From T1Sed10-7 sp040904745 (GTDB lineage Bacteria > Actinomycetota > Nitriliruptoria > Nitriliruptorales > Nitriliruptoraceae), in NCBI GenBank assembly GCA_040904745.1, contig JBBDSW010000187.1, positions 1-17,124 on the forward strand: a stretch of 17,124 nt of DNA. The letters are read 5' to 3'. Shown piece by piece: positions 7,950 through 15,463 of the stretch (positions are counted from its first letter, which is position 1; every line of letters begins with the position of its first letter). The notes below the pieces were generated by a model. The model was not told where the DNA came from, searched no databases, and worked only from the letters and a program-made list of their open reading frames with translations. The translations under genes and the position numbers were made by a program.

Positions 7950-9182
7950 TCAGGCCTCGCCGCGGGCAGCGGCCACCGCGGCCAGTGCCTCGGAGAGCCC
8001 GGTGACCGCGAGGTCGATCTCCTCGCGGCTGACCGTCAGCGGTGGGGCGAGGCGGATCACGTCCGGCCGGACGGCGTTGACCAGCAGGAAGCGCTCCCGG
8101 CAGGCGGCCTCCACCTCGGCGGCCACGGGGGCATCGAGCTCCAGGCCGACCAGCAGACCGCGGCCCCGCACCCCGGCGGCGTAGGGCACCTCGCCGGTGA
8201 GCGCCTCCAGGGCGCCGGACAGCCGGCGTGCGCGGGTGGCGGCACGCTCGAGCAGCCCGTCGCGCTCGATCGTGTCGAGCACGGCCAGCGCCGCGGCACA
8301 GGTCACCGGGTTGCCGCCGAAGGTGGTGGCGTGGTCGCCGGGCTCGAACACCTCGGCTGCCTTCCCGCGGGCGATGCAGGCGCCGATCGGCAGCCCGTTG
8401 GCCAGCGCCTTGGCGACCGTGATGACATCCGGCACGACGCCCGAGTCCTGGAAGGCGAACCAGGGGCCGGTGCGGCCGATGCCGGTCTGGATCTCGTCGA
8501 TGAGCAGCAGGGCGCCGTGGGCGTCGCACGCGTCGCGGGCCGCCACGAGCATGTCCTCCGAGAGCGCCACGACCCCGCCCTCCCCCTGCACGACCTCGAG
8601 CAGGACGGCGCAGGTCTCGTCCGTCACCGCCGCGGTGAGTGCCCCGGGGTCGTCCGCGGGGACGTGGTCGACGAAGCCGGCCAGCGGTTCGAACGGCACG
8701 TGCTTCTCGAGCTGTCCGGTGGCCTCCAGGGTGGCCAGCGTGCGGCCGTGGAAGGAGCCCTCCAGGGCGACGACCCGGACCTTGTCGGGATGGGTGCGCT
8801 TGCCGTGCTTGCGGGCGAGCTTGAGCGCCGCCTCGTTGGCGGTGGCGCCGCACTGGGCGAAGAACACCTTCGCGTCGTCCCACCCGGTGATCTCGGCGAG
8901 CTTCTCGGCGAGCGCGATAGCCGGCTCGGTGAGGTAGAGGTTCGAGGTGTGGACCAGCGTCGCGGCCTGCCGGCTGACGGCCTCGGTGACGGCCGGGTGG
9001 GCGTGTCCGAGGCTGGTGACCGCCAGGCCACACAGGAAGTCGAGCCAGGCGTTGCCGTCGGCGTCGAACAGGGCGGTCCCCTGCCCGCGGACGAACGCGG
9101 CCTTGGGCGGGCCGTAGGAGCGCATCACGTGGGCGTCGGCGCGCGAGGCGAGCTCGGCGGGGACGGGTGTCGCGGTGCTCAT
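7950..9182 (-). CDS. argD: Acetylornithine aminotransferase
   Basis: This PLP enzyme converts N-acetylglutamate semialdehyde and glutamate to N-acetylornithine and 2-oxoglutarate. The 410-residue protein is a class III aminotransferase. Visible features are the CGLAVTSLGHAHP segment (51-63), the cofactor phosphate loop CGATANEAALKLAR (111-124), LLIDEIQTGIGRTG (226-239) with Asp229 contacting the PLP ring, and Schiff-base Lys258 in VAKALANGLPIGA. The ATG at 9182 overlaps the argB stop by 4 nt (ATGA), so the two are probably translationally coupled. The family also includes ornithine and succinylornithine aminotransferases; the operon context fixes the arginine role. Confidence 0.96.
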   Translation of the reverse strand: MSTATPVPAELASRADAHVMRSYGPPKAAFVRGQGTALFDADGNAWLDFLCGLAVTSLGHAHPAVTEAVSRQAATLVHTSNLYLTEPAIALAEKLAEITGWDDAKVFFAQCGATANEAALKLARKHGKRTHPDKVRVVALEGSFHGRTLATLEATGQLEKHVPFEPLAGFVDHVPADDPGALTAAVTDETCAVLLEVVQGEGGVVALSEDMLVAARDACDAHGALLLIDEIQTGIGRTGPWFAFQDSGVVPDVITVAKALANGLPIGACIARGKAAEVFEPGDHATTFGGNPVTCAAALAVLDTIERDGLLERAATRARRLSGALEALTGEVPYAAGVRGRGLLVGLELDAPVAAEVEAACRERFLLVNAVRPDVIRLAPPLTVSREEIDLAVTGLSEALAAVAAARGEA

Positions 9183-10213
9183 GCGCCACCTGCCGGACGC
9201 GCCATCGCCGCACCGGAGCGGGCCGGAATCGACGAGGTGACCATGGTCCCGACCCCTTCGTCGGTGAAGATCTCGATCAGGACGGCGTGCAGGACCCGGC
9301 CGTCGAGGATGTGGGCCTGCGGCACGCCGGCCCGGACCGCCGCGACGATCGAGCGGACCTTCGGCCGCATGCCCTCGTGCAGTTCGTCGTCCTCGAGCAT
9401 GGCGGCGAGCCGGTCGACGCCGACCTCGCTGACCAGCGCCTGCTTCTCCTGGTCGCCGAAGTCGAGGTAGAGGCCCGGGACGTCGGTGAGGTAGACGAGC
9501 TTGGTCGCCCCGAGCGCCGCGGCGATCGCCCCGGCCGCGAGGTCCGCGTTGACGTTGCGCTCGATGCCGTCGGCATCGCGGCCGATCGTGGCCACGACGG
9601 GCAGGAACCCGTCGTCGAGCAACTCGTCGAGGTAGCGGGTGTCGACCCGCTCCACCTCGCCGACCAGTCCGAGGTCCTCGCCGCCCGCTCCCTTGGCCGG
9701 GCTCACCTGCAACAGCCCCGCGTCGGTACCTGCCACCCCGACCGCCCGACCGCCGGCGTCCGCGACCAGCGAGACGACCTCCGGATTCACCTTGCCGAGC
9801 AGCGCCATCCGGACCACGTCCATCATGGGACCGTCGGTCACGCGGAGCCCCCCGACGAAGCGGGACGGGACGTCGAGCGCGGCGGCCAGCTCGCTGATCT
9901 GCGGCCCCCCGCCGTGGACGATCACGGGCTTGAGCCCGACGAAGTGCAGCAGGGCGACGTCCGCGGCGAAGGAGCGCTTCAGCTCGTCGTCGACCATGGC
10001 GTTGCCGCCGTACTTGATGACGATGGTCTGCCCGTGGAACCGGGTGATCCACGGCAGCGCCTCACGCAGCACCGCGGCCTTCTCCTGGGCGACCTCGACC
10101 CGTTCGGTCGAGACGTCGTCGGCGGTGGTGATGCGCCGGCCCCCGAGCCTCGGGCTCAGGTGCTGGCTGCCGGACGGCGGGGTGGCGGGCACGTCGGCCT
10201 GTTCGTTCGTCAT
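9179..10213 (-). CDS. argB: Acetylglutamate kinase
   Basis: The kinase phosphorylates N-acetylglutamate and is often the arginine-feedback-inhibited step. The 344-residue protein carries the amino-acid-kinase pattern: IKYGGNAM (66-73), VIVHGGGPQI (97-106) and a C-terminal EGMRPKVRSIVAAVRAGVPQAHILDGR block. It is longer than the usual ~300 residues because of about 35 extra N-terminal residues, rich in Pro, Ser and charged residues and probably disordered; the conserved part begins near EKAAVLREALPWITRF (44-59). The ATG at 10213 was chosen for its ATGA overlap with the argJ stop. No GTG or ATG closer to the conserved part was seen in the segment checked. N-terminal extensions in this family can affect hexamer formation and arginine sensitivity, but that is inference here. 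Confidence 0.95.
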   Translation of the reverse strand: MTNEQADVPATPPSGSQHLSPRLGGRRITTADDVSTERVEVAQEKAAVLREALPWITRFHGQTIVIKYGGNAMVDDELKRSFAADVALLHFVGLKPVIVHGGGPQISELAAALDVPSRFVGGLRVTDGPMMDVVRMALLGKVNPEVVSLVADAGGRAVGVAGTDAGLLQVSPAKGAGGEDLGLVGEVERVDTRYLDELLDDGFLPVVATIGRDADGIERNVNADLAAGAIAAALGATKLVYLTDVPGLYLDFGDQEKQALVSEVGVDRLAAMLEDDELHEGMRPKVRSIVAAVRAGVPQAHILDGRVLHAVLIEIFTDEGVGTMVTSSIPARSGAAMARPAGGA

Positions 10214-11430
10214 GTCGTGTACTCGGCGTTGAAGCGGACGTACTCGGGGGTGAGGTCGCAGGTCAGCATCGTGGCGTGGGCGTCCCCGGAGGCGACGTTG
10301 GCGACGATCTCGACGACCGGGTGGTCCATCGCGGCGGCGGCCTGGCCACGGTCGAAGCTGGTGGCCACCCCGAACCGGCACACCGTCACGCCGGCGCAGG
10401 TCACGCTGACCCGGCGCGGGTCGAACTCGACCCCGGCGGTGCCCATCGCCATCAGGATCCGACCCCAGTTCGGGTCGGCGCCGTGGATCGCAGCCCGCAC
10501 GAGCAGCGAGGTGGCGATGGCCCGGGCGAGCGCCTCGGCCTCGGCCTCGGTGGCGGCGCCGGTGACCGTGACCGCGGCGACGCGGCTGGCGCCCTCCCCG
10601 TCGGCCACGACCTGCTCGGCGAGGTCCGCGCAGACGGCATGCAGCGCGCGGCCGACCACCTCGAGGCTCGGGGGGGTGGTGGCCTGGCCGCTGGCCAAGA
10701 GCGCGACCGTGTCGCTGGTGGAGCCATCGCCGTCGATGCTGATGCGGTTGAAGGTCTGCCTGACCGCGCCGGTGAGCATGCGGCGTTGCAGCGGCGCCTG
10801 GAGCGGTGCGTCGGTGGTCAGCACGACGAGCAGGGTGGCCATGTTCGGCTCGATCATGCCGACCCCCTTGGCCATCCCGGCGACCACGCAGCGGCCACCG
10901 GCCTCGTCGACCACCTCGAAGGCGACCTGCTTGGCGTGGGTGTCGGTGGTGAGCATCGCCTCGGCCGCCTTCGCGCCGCCGTCGGGGCTCAGGTGCTCGA
11001 ACAGCGCCGGGAGTGCGGTCGTGATGCGGTCCAGCGGCAGCGGGACGCCGATGACCCCGGTCGACATGACCAGGATGTCGCTCGCGTCGGCCCCGAGCTG
11101 TTCGGCGGCCCCGGCGGCCATCGCGAGCGTGTGCTCCTCGCCGTGGGGGGTGCAGACGTTGGCGTTGCCGCTGTTGATCAGGACGGCACGAGCGGTGCCG
11201 CCGGCGGCGTGGCGTTCGGTCAAGGTGCAGGACGGGGCCTTGACGAGGTTGGTGGTGGTCACCACCGCGACCGACGCGGGCTCGTCGGCCACGACCGCGG
11301 CGAGGTCGGGCTTGCCGGAGGGCTTCACGCCGCTGACCACACCGGAGGCGGTGAAGCCGGCCGGCGCGGTCACCCCACCGTCGATCGGGGTCAGTCCGGA
11401 CCGGTCGTCCGGTCCCCAGCCGGCGATCAC
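10210..11430 (-). CDS. argJ: Glutamate N-acetyltransferase (ornithine acetyltransferase)
   Basis: ArgJ moves the acetyl group from N-acetylornithine to glutamate, releasing ornithine and renewing N-acetylglutamate. Some members also use acetyl-CoA. The 406-residue precursor is expected to cut itself between Ala198 and Thr199 in KGVGMIEPNMATLLVVLTT, making alpha and beta chains with Thr199 as nucleophile. Other family blocks are NSGNANVCT (86-94), DGDGSTSDT (233-241), NWGRI (321-325) and the C-terminal NAEYTT. The GTG at 11430 overlaps the argC stop by 4 nt (GTGA). Its presence means this organism uses the cyclic acetyl pathway. No argA or argE is in the window. Whether it is mono- or bifunctional cannot be read from sequence by eye. 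Confidence 0.96.
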   Translation of the reverse strand: MIAGWGPDDRSGLTPIDGGVTAPAGFTASGVVSGVKPSGKPDLAAVVADEPASVAVVTTTNLVKAPSCTLTERHAAGGTARAVLINSGNANVCTPHGEEHTLAMAAGAAEQLGADASDILVMSTGVIGVPLPLDRITTALPALFEHLSPDGGAKAAEAMLTTDTHAKQVAFEVVDEAGGRCVVAGMAKGVGMIEPNMATLLVVLTTDAPLQAPLQRRMLTGAVRQTFNRISIDGDGSTSDTVALLASGQATTPPSLEVVGRALHAVCADLAEQVVADGEGASRVAAVTVTGAATEAEAEALARAIATSLLVRAAIHGADPNWGRILMAMGTAGVEFDPRRVSVTCAGVTVCRFGVATSFDRGQAAAAMDHPVVEIVANVASGDAHATMLTCDLTPEYVRFNAEYTT

Positions 11431-12464
11431 GGGTAGACCCCGATCGCAGACAGCCCGAGCGTCTCGTCCTCGCCGAGCAGCAGGTTGGCGTTCTGCAGCG
11501 CCTGCCCGGCGGCCCCCTTGCCGAGGTTGTCGATCGCCGCGGTGACGGTCACCCGCGAGGTCCGCTCGTCCACGACCGCGCTGACCTGGCAGCCGTTGGA
11601 TCCGGCGAGCGCCTTGGTGTGGGGGAAGGTGCCCGGCGGCAGGAGGTGGACGAACGGCTCGTCGCGGTAGGCGTCGTCCAGGGCGTCCTGCACCTGCTCG
11701 GCCGTGGTGCCGTCCCGCAGCGTCCCGTAGGCGGTGGCCAGCAGCCCGCGGCTCATCGGCACCAGGTGCGGGGTGAAGGTGACCGCGCCCAGTCCCCCGG
11801 GCAACCACCGCTCGATCTCGCCGGTGTGGCGGTGGCTGGGAGCGCCGTAGGCGACCAGGTCCCCGTGGACGTGGGAGAAGTGGAGGTGGTCCTTGGCCGC
11901 GCGCCCCGCGCCGGAGGTCCCGCTCTTGGCGTCCACGATGATCGAGCCCGGCTCGAGCAGCGAACTCACGGGCGCCAGCGCCAGCAGGCTGGCCGTCGGG
12001 TAGCAGCCGGGGTTGGCGACCAGCGTCGCGCCGACCACCAGGTCGCGGTACAGCTCCGGGAGGCCGTAGGCGACGTCGGGAGCGGCGTCCTCGTCGCCGG
12101 CGGCCAGGTCCGGCCGGGGGTGGGACTCGCCGTACCAGGTCTGGAACCCCTCGGCGCTCAGGCGGAAAGCGGCCGAGAGGTCGATGACCGGCGTGCCGCC
12201 GTCGTAGAGCGCCGCGCCGAGCTCGAGCGCCGGACCGTGCGGGGTCGCCAGCACGACGACGTCCAGCTCCCCCAGTTCGTCGAGGTCGACGGTGTCGAAG
12301 GTGCGTACGCCCGCGAGGTTGGGGAACAGCTCGGCGACCCTTTGCCCCGCCTGCGAGTGGGCCGCGACCACCTCGACGTCGATCGTGGGATGGCCGGCCA
12401 AGAGCCGCAGCAGCTCCCCGCCCCCGTACCCGGAGGCGCCGACGATGCCGAGACGGTGGTTCAC
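11427..12464 (-). CDS. argC: N-acetyl-gamma-glutamyl-phosphate reductase
   Basis: The NADPH-dependent enzyme reduces acetylglutamyl phosphate to the semialdehyde used by ArgD. The 345-residue protein has the nucleotide-binding GIVGASGYGG (6-15) and the catalytic cysteine Cys154 in VANPGCYPTA, typical of type 1 ArgC. The HRHTGEIE segment supplies further active-site residues. The GTG at 12464 was chosen because conserved sequence starts two residues later and GGAG lies about 9 nt upstream. An in-frame ATG at 12533 would add 23 residues, but it falls inside the operator/promoter region, which argues against it. argC is the first gene of the arginine operon. Confidence 0.95.
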   Translation of the reverse strand: MNHRLGIVGASGYGGGELLRLLAGHPTIDVEVVAAHSQAGQRVAELFPNLAGVRTFDTVDLDELGELDVVVLATPHGPALELGAALYDGGTPVIDLSAAFRLSAEGFQTWYGESHPRPDLAAGDEDAAPDVAYGLPELYRDLVVGATLVANPGCYPTASLLALAPVSSLLEPGSIIVDAKSGTSGAGRAAKDHLHFSHVHGDLVAYGAPSHRHTGEIERWLPGGLGAVTFTPHLVPMSRGLLATAYGTLRDGTTAEQVQDALDDAYRDEPFVHLLPPGTFPHTKALAGSNGCQVSAVVDERTSRVTVTAAIDNLGKGAAGQALQNANLLLGEDETLGLSAIGVYP

Positions 12465-12504
12465 AACGGGCTCCGGACGGGGTGGTCGATCCTGATGAAC
12501 GCGC

Positions 12505-12533
12505 AGGATGCAGGAAGTTGCAGGATTATGCAA
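12505..12533 (-). promoter_or_regulatory. Predicted argC operon promoter
   Basis: On the minus strand TTGCAT (12528-12533) and CATCCT (12505-12510) are spaced by 17 bp. The -35 is close to consensus; the -10 is weak but keeps the A at position 2 and T at position 6. The start would fall near 12498, giving a leader of about 35 nt before the argC GTG. The promoter is fully covered by the TGCA array. An alternative using CATAAT on the same strand as -10 lacks a convincing -35. Confidence 0.45.
12509..12533 (-). promoter_or_regulatory. Probable ArgR operator (ARG-box array)
   Basis: TGCA occurs at 12509-12512, 12519-12522 and 12529-12532, exactly 10 bp apart, one DNA turn. The last two form a perfect inverted repeat TTGCA-GGATTA-TGCAA (12518-12533). 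ArgR family operators are built from weak palindromes with TGCA- or TGAAT-type half sites one turn apart, and actinobacterial ARG boxes favour TGCA. The array lies 45-69 nt upstream of argC and overlaps the predicted -35, so repression by blocking polymerase is likely. ArgR binding is inferred from pattern and context. Confidence 0.7.
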
Positions 12534-12621
12534 ACCGGCGTGTTCCGGGTGCCTGCGGCGCCACTACCGTCACGCCAGATGCGGGTCGCCGCCCGCGACC
12601 ACCGACCGGAGCCGATGCACC

Positions 12622-14692
12622 GTGACCACCCCGCCCGACGCCTCCTCCCCCGCCGACGACACCGAGGCCGCACCCGCATCGGGTGCCGCCGCGGAGCTGG
12701 AGCGGATGCTGGCCTCGCCGCGGCTGTCGGGGCTCGCGGCCGCCCCCGGACGGCTCGCTGTTGGCCGTGGCCGTGGCGACCCCGAGCCCGGACGACAAGC
12801 GCTACCGCTCGGCCATCTGGGGGCTCGACCCGACCGGCGAGCAGGAGCCCCGCCGCCTCACACGGGCCGCGCCGGGCGAGAACGGCGCGACCTTCCTCGC
12901 GAGCGGCGACCTCCTGTTCACCTCGGCACGCCCGGACCCTGACGCCAAGGACACCCCCGACGATCCCCCGACCGCCCTGTGGCGCCTGCCCCGCGCTGGC
13001 GGCGAGGCGGAGCTGCTCGTCGCACCGAAGGCCGGCGTTGGCGGGGTCGTCGCGGCCAGGGACGCCGAGGTGGCGGTGTTCACCGCCGAGCTGCATCGTG
13101 GCGTCGACACGCTGGCCGCGGACGAGGACCAGGACGAGGCACGGCGTGACGCCGGTGTGACCGCCCAGCTCTACGACCGTGGCGAGTACCCGATCCGGTT
13201 CTGGGACCACTGGATCGGCCCCCGCGAACCCGCGCTGTGGGTCCTCGACCCGTCGCGTTCCGGCCCGAACGCCGTCCGGCTGCTTGCCCGCGGCCCGGGG
13301 CTGCAGGGGGCCAGCTTCGCGCTCACCCCGGACGGCGCCACGGTCGTGACCAGCTGGCGACGGACCGGTGCGCGGCAGCAGCCGGGCGACCTCGCCAGCG
13401 ACCTGGTCGCGATCGACGTGGCTTCCGGCGAGCGGCGGATCCTGCTCGCCGACGGGCGTGACCACGACAGCCCGGATGTCTCCGCCGACGGCCGATCGGT
13501 GGTGTGCGTCGCCAGCGACATCGGTGCCCCGGACCGTGTGGAGGAGGACACGCTGGTCGTCGTCGACCTGCGCGAGGGCACGAGCCAGGAGATCGCCCCG
13601 CACCTGGACCGCTGGCCGTCGGCTCCGAAGTGGCTACCGACCGGCGACGCCGTCGTCTGCGCAACCGACGATCACGGACACCGACCGCTCCTGCGCATCG
13701 ACGTAGCCGACGACCGGGTGACGCGCCTGACCGCCGATGGTGCCCACACCGACGCCGTGATCGCCCGGGACGGGACGCTGCACGCCCTGCGTTCGGCGGT
13801 CGACGCCCCGCCCCGTCCGGTCCGCATCGCCACCGACCGCGAGGTGCAGGAACCGCGAGCCCTGCCCTCCCCCGCCGGCGAGGACCCTGCGGTCGCCCGC
13901 GTGGAGCGGCTGGTCACCACCGCCGACGACGGGGTGGGAGTCGGCTCGTGGCTGCTCACCCCGAACGACGTGGAGGAGTCGGGACCGGTGCCGCTGGTGG
14001 TGATGGTCCACGGCGGCCCACTGTCGTCGTGGAACGGCTGGCACTGGCGGTGGAACCCGCACGTGCTGGTCGCCGCCGGCTACGCGGTGCTGCTGCCGGA
14101 CCCGGCACTCTCGACCGGTTACGGCCGCGCGTTCATCGAGCGTGGCTGGGGCCGGTGGTACGACGCGCCCTACACCGATGTCATGGCCACGGTCGAGGAC
14201 GCGGCCTCGCGCGCCGAGATCGACGCCGACCGGGTCGCGGTCGCCGGTGGCTCGTTCGGCGGCTACCTCGTCAACTGGATCGCCGGACAGACCGACCGGT
14301 TCCGCGCGATCGTCACCCACGCGTCCCTGTGGTCGCTCCCCGGCTTCCACGGCACGACCGACGCAGGACTCCTCTGGGAGCGCGAGTTCGGTGACCCGTA
14401 CGAGGATCCGCGCCGGTACGTGGAGAACTCCCCCGACCGCCACGTCGCGAACATCACGACCCCGATGCTGGTGATCCACGGGGAGAAGGACCTCCGCGTC
14501 CCGATCAGCGAGGGGCTGACGCTGTGGCCCGACCTGGTCCGCCACGACGTGGAGGCCCGGTTCCTGTACTTCCCGGATGAGAACCACTGGGTGCTGAAAC
14601 CCCAGCACGCCCGGCTCTGGTACCAGACGGTGCTCGCGTTCCTGGCCGAGCACCTGGACGGTGAGCCGTTCGAGAGGCCGGAGCTGCTGTGA
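12622..14692 (+). CDS. S9 family peptidase (prolyl-oligopeptidase type), N-terminal frameshift
   Basis: This is a serine peptidase of the acylaminoacyl-peptidase/dipeptidyl-peptidase group: an N-terminal beta-propeller-like region followed by an alpha/beta hydrolase domain. The catalytic triad is complete: Ser in GGSFGGY (codon 14252-14254), Asp in HGEKDLRVP (14489-14491) and His in DENHWVLKP (14585-14587). The oxyanion segment VMVHGGPLSSWNGW is also present. Substrates are probably short or blocked peptides; no signal peptide is evident, so it is likely cytoplasmic. The natural start appears to be the GTG at 12622, with GGAG 10 nt before it. That frame reads ...LERMLASPRLSGLAA and then loses the family match at the C5 run 12743-12747, where the match resumes one frame over as PDGSLLAVAVATPSPD. 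Removing one C gives a continuous 689-residue protein. A start at 12683 in the second frame gives residues unlike the family. Confidence 0.85.
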
Positions 14693-14740
14693 CGCTCCGG
14701 CGTCAGAGGCGGGTGCCGGGGTCTGGCGGCGCGCACCGGC

Positions 14741-15169
14741 TCAGGTGGCCGGCGGCGGGTTCTTGCGGAGCCGCTTGATCTCCCCGCGGTGCTTCTTGTG
14801 CTTCAGCCGGCGTTCCTTCGATCCCCTGGTCGGCCGGGTCCGCCGGCGCTGGCGTGGGGGTTCCAGCGCCTCTCCCACGATCGACTCGAACCGGGAGAGC
14901 ACGGCCTCGCGGTTGCGGTGCTGGCTCTTGTGCTCGGAGCCGGTGAGGATCAGCACCCCGTCCTGGGTCAGACGTGAGGACAGGCGGTCGAGCAAGCGGT
15001 CGCGCTGCGTGTCGTTCAGTGCCGACGAGGTGGAGACGTCCCACCGCAGTTCCACCTTGGAATCGGTGGTGTTGACGCTCTGGCCGCCGGGCCCGCTAGA
15101 GCGGGCCGCACGCAGCTCGAGCTCGGTCTCGGGGACCGAGACGCCGTAGGGCAGTTTGACCGAAGACAT
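14741..15169 (-). CDS. arfB: Alternative ribosome-rescue factor ArfB (YaeJ-type peptidyl-tRNA hydrolase)
   Basis: This 142-residue protein is a release-factor-like hydrolase that frees stalled ribosomes on mRNAs without a stop codon. The GGQ motif at residues 28-30, in RSSGPGGQSVNTTDSKVELRWD, is the catalytic element that enters the peptidyl-transferase centre. There is no codon-recognition domain. The tail from about residue 108 is very rich in Arg and Lys (RRLKHKKHRGEIKRLRKN); in ArfB this tail sits in the empty mRNA channel. The length is typical. It is convergent with the S9 peptidase gene, 48 bp apart, with no clear terminator between them. Its ATG faces the leader region of the secreted-protein gene. 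Confidence 0.93.
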   Translation of the reverse strand: MSSVKLPYGVSVPETELELRAARSSGPGGQSVNTTDSKVELRWDVSTSSALNDTQRDRLLDRLSSRLTQDGVLILTGSEHKSQHRNREAVLSRFESIVGEALEPPRQRRRTRPTRGSKERRLKHKKHRGEIKRLRKNPPPAT

Positions 15170-15185
15170 GCCGCCAGCGTACGGG

Positions 15186-15208
15186 CGCAGAACGCAGACG
15201 GTCGCTCC
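15186..15208 (+). repeat. Short diverged repeat (copy C), matches 16130-16152
   Basis: CGCAGAACGCAG-N-CGGTCG-N-TCC here matches 16130-16152 at 21 of 23 positions. At the second site this segment directly abuts and overlaps the 67-bp element B. Here it lies 145 bp upstream of element A. It sits just upstream of the arfB start in the divergent intergenic region 15170-15463. Confidence 0.7.
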
Positions 15209-15353
15209 CTGCGTAGACGATCCGACACGCAGTCCAGGAAGCCGTAGGGACTTTGGTCCTCGATCGGTCCCGAGCCATCACGCGGTCACACCGCCCGGTT
15301 AGGTTCGAGATCGAGGTCGGGGACGGGAACCCGGCCACGGGGTGTGAGGCACC

Positions 15354-15420
15354 GATCCGTACGGCGGCAGATGGTCGTCGAGCCGCACGGGGAGCCAGCG
15401 ACGAAACCGGCACACCTTCC
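15354..15420 (+). repeat. 67-bp structured repeat, copy A (in leader of secreted protein gene)
   Basis: This stretch aligns without gaps to 16148-16214 at 55 of 67 positions. A core CGTCG (15376-15380)/CGACG (15399-15403) stem encloses an 18-nt loop with the fully conserved segment AGCCGCACGGG. In copy B the same stem is CGCCG/CGGCG, so the central pair changed from T-A to C-G with pairing kept. Flanking GGTGTG (15341-15346) and CACACC (15411-15416) can form an outer stem. The pattern suggests selection on RNA or single-strand structure. It is not a family I can name. Confidence 0.75.
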
Positions 15421-15428
15421 CACCAACC

Positions 15429-15455
15429 GACGTGCCAGGCGCACGTCAGGGAAGG
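15429..15455 (+). promoter_or_regulatory. Hairpin directly before the Shine-Dalgarno of the secreted-protein gene
   Basis: A perfect 7-bp stem GACGTGC-CAGGC-GCACGTC (15429-15447) ends one base before the purine-rich AGGGAAGGA ribosome-binding stretch (15448-15455), which lies about 8 nt before the ATG. Together with element A upstream, the leader has an aptamer-like part and a hairpin next to the ribosome-binding site. Regulation of translation is inference. No convincing sigma70 promoter was found in 15240-15340. Confidence 0.5.
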
Positions 15456-15463
15456 AACGCACG

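Noticed and set aside
12683..12745. Alternative start of the S9 peptidase at the GTG at 12683
   Set aside because: The 20 residues it adds (PPRSWSGCWPRR...) do not resemble the family and there is no good ribosome-binding site. The other frame over the same DNA does resemble the family, so a frameshift is the better reading.
14693..14740. Possible bidirectional terminator between the S9 peptidase gene and arfB
   Set aside because: Only short imperfect GC-rich inverted repeats (GCCGG/CCGGC) are visible with no T tract, which is chance level at this GC content.
15295..15320. GGTTCGAGATC resembling a tRNA T-loop
   Set aside because: The flanking bases do not form a T-stem, and no acceptor or anticodon arm is present.
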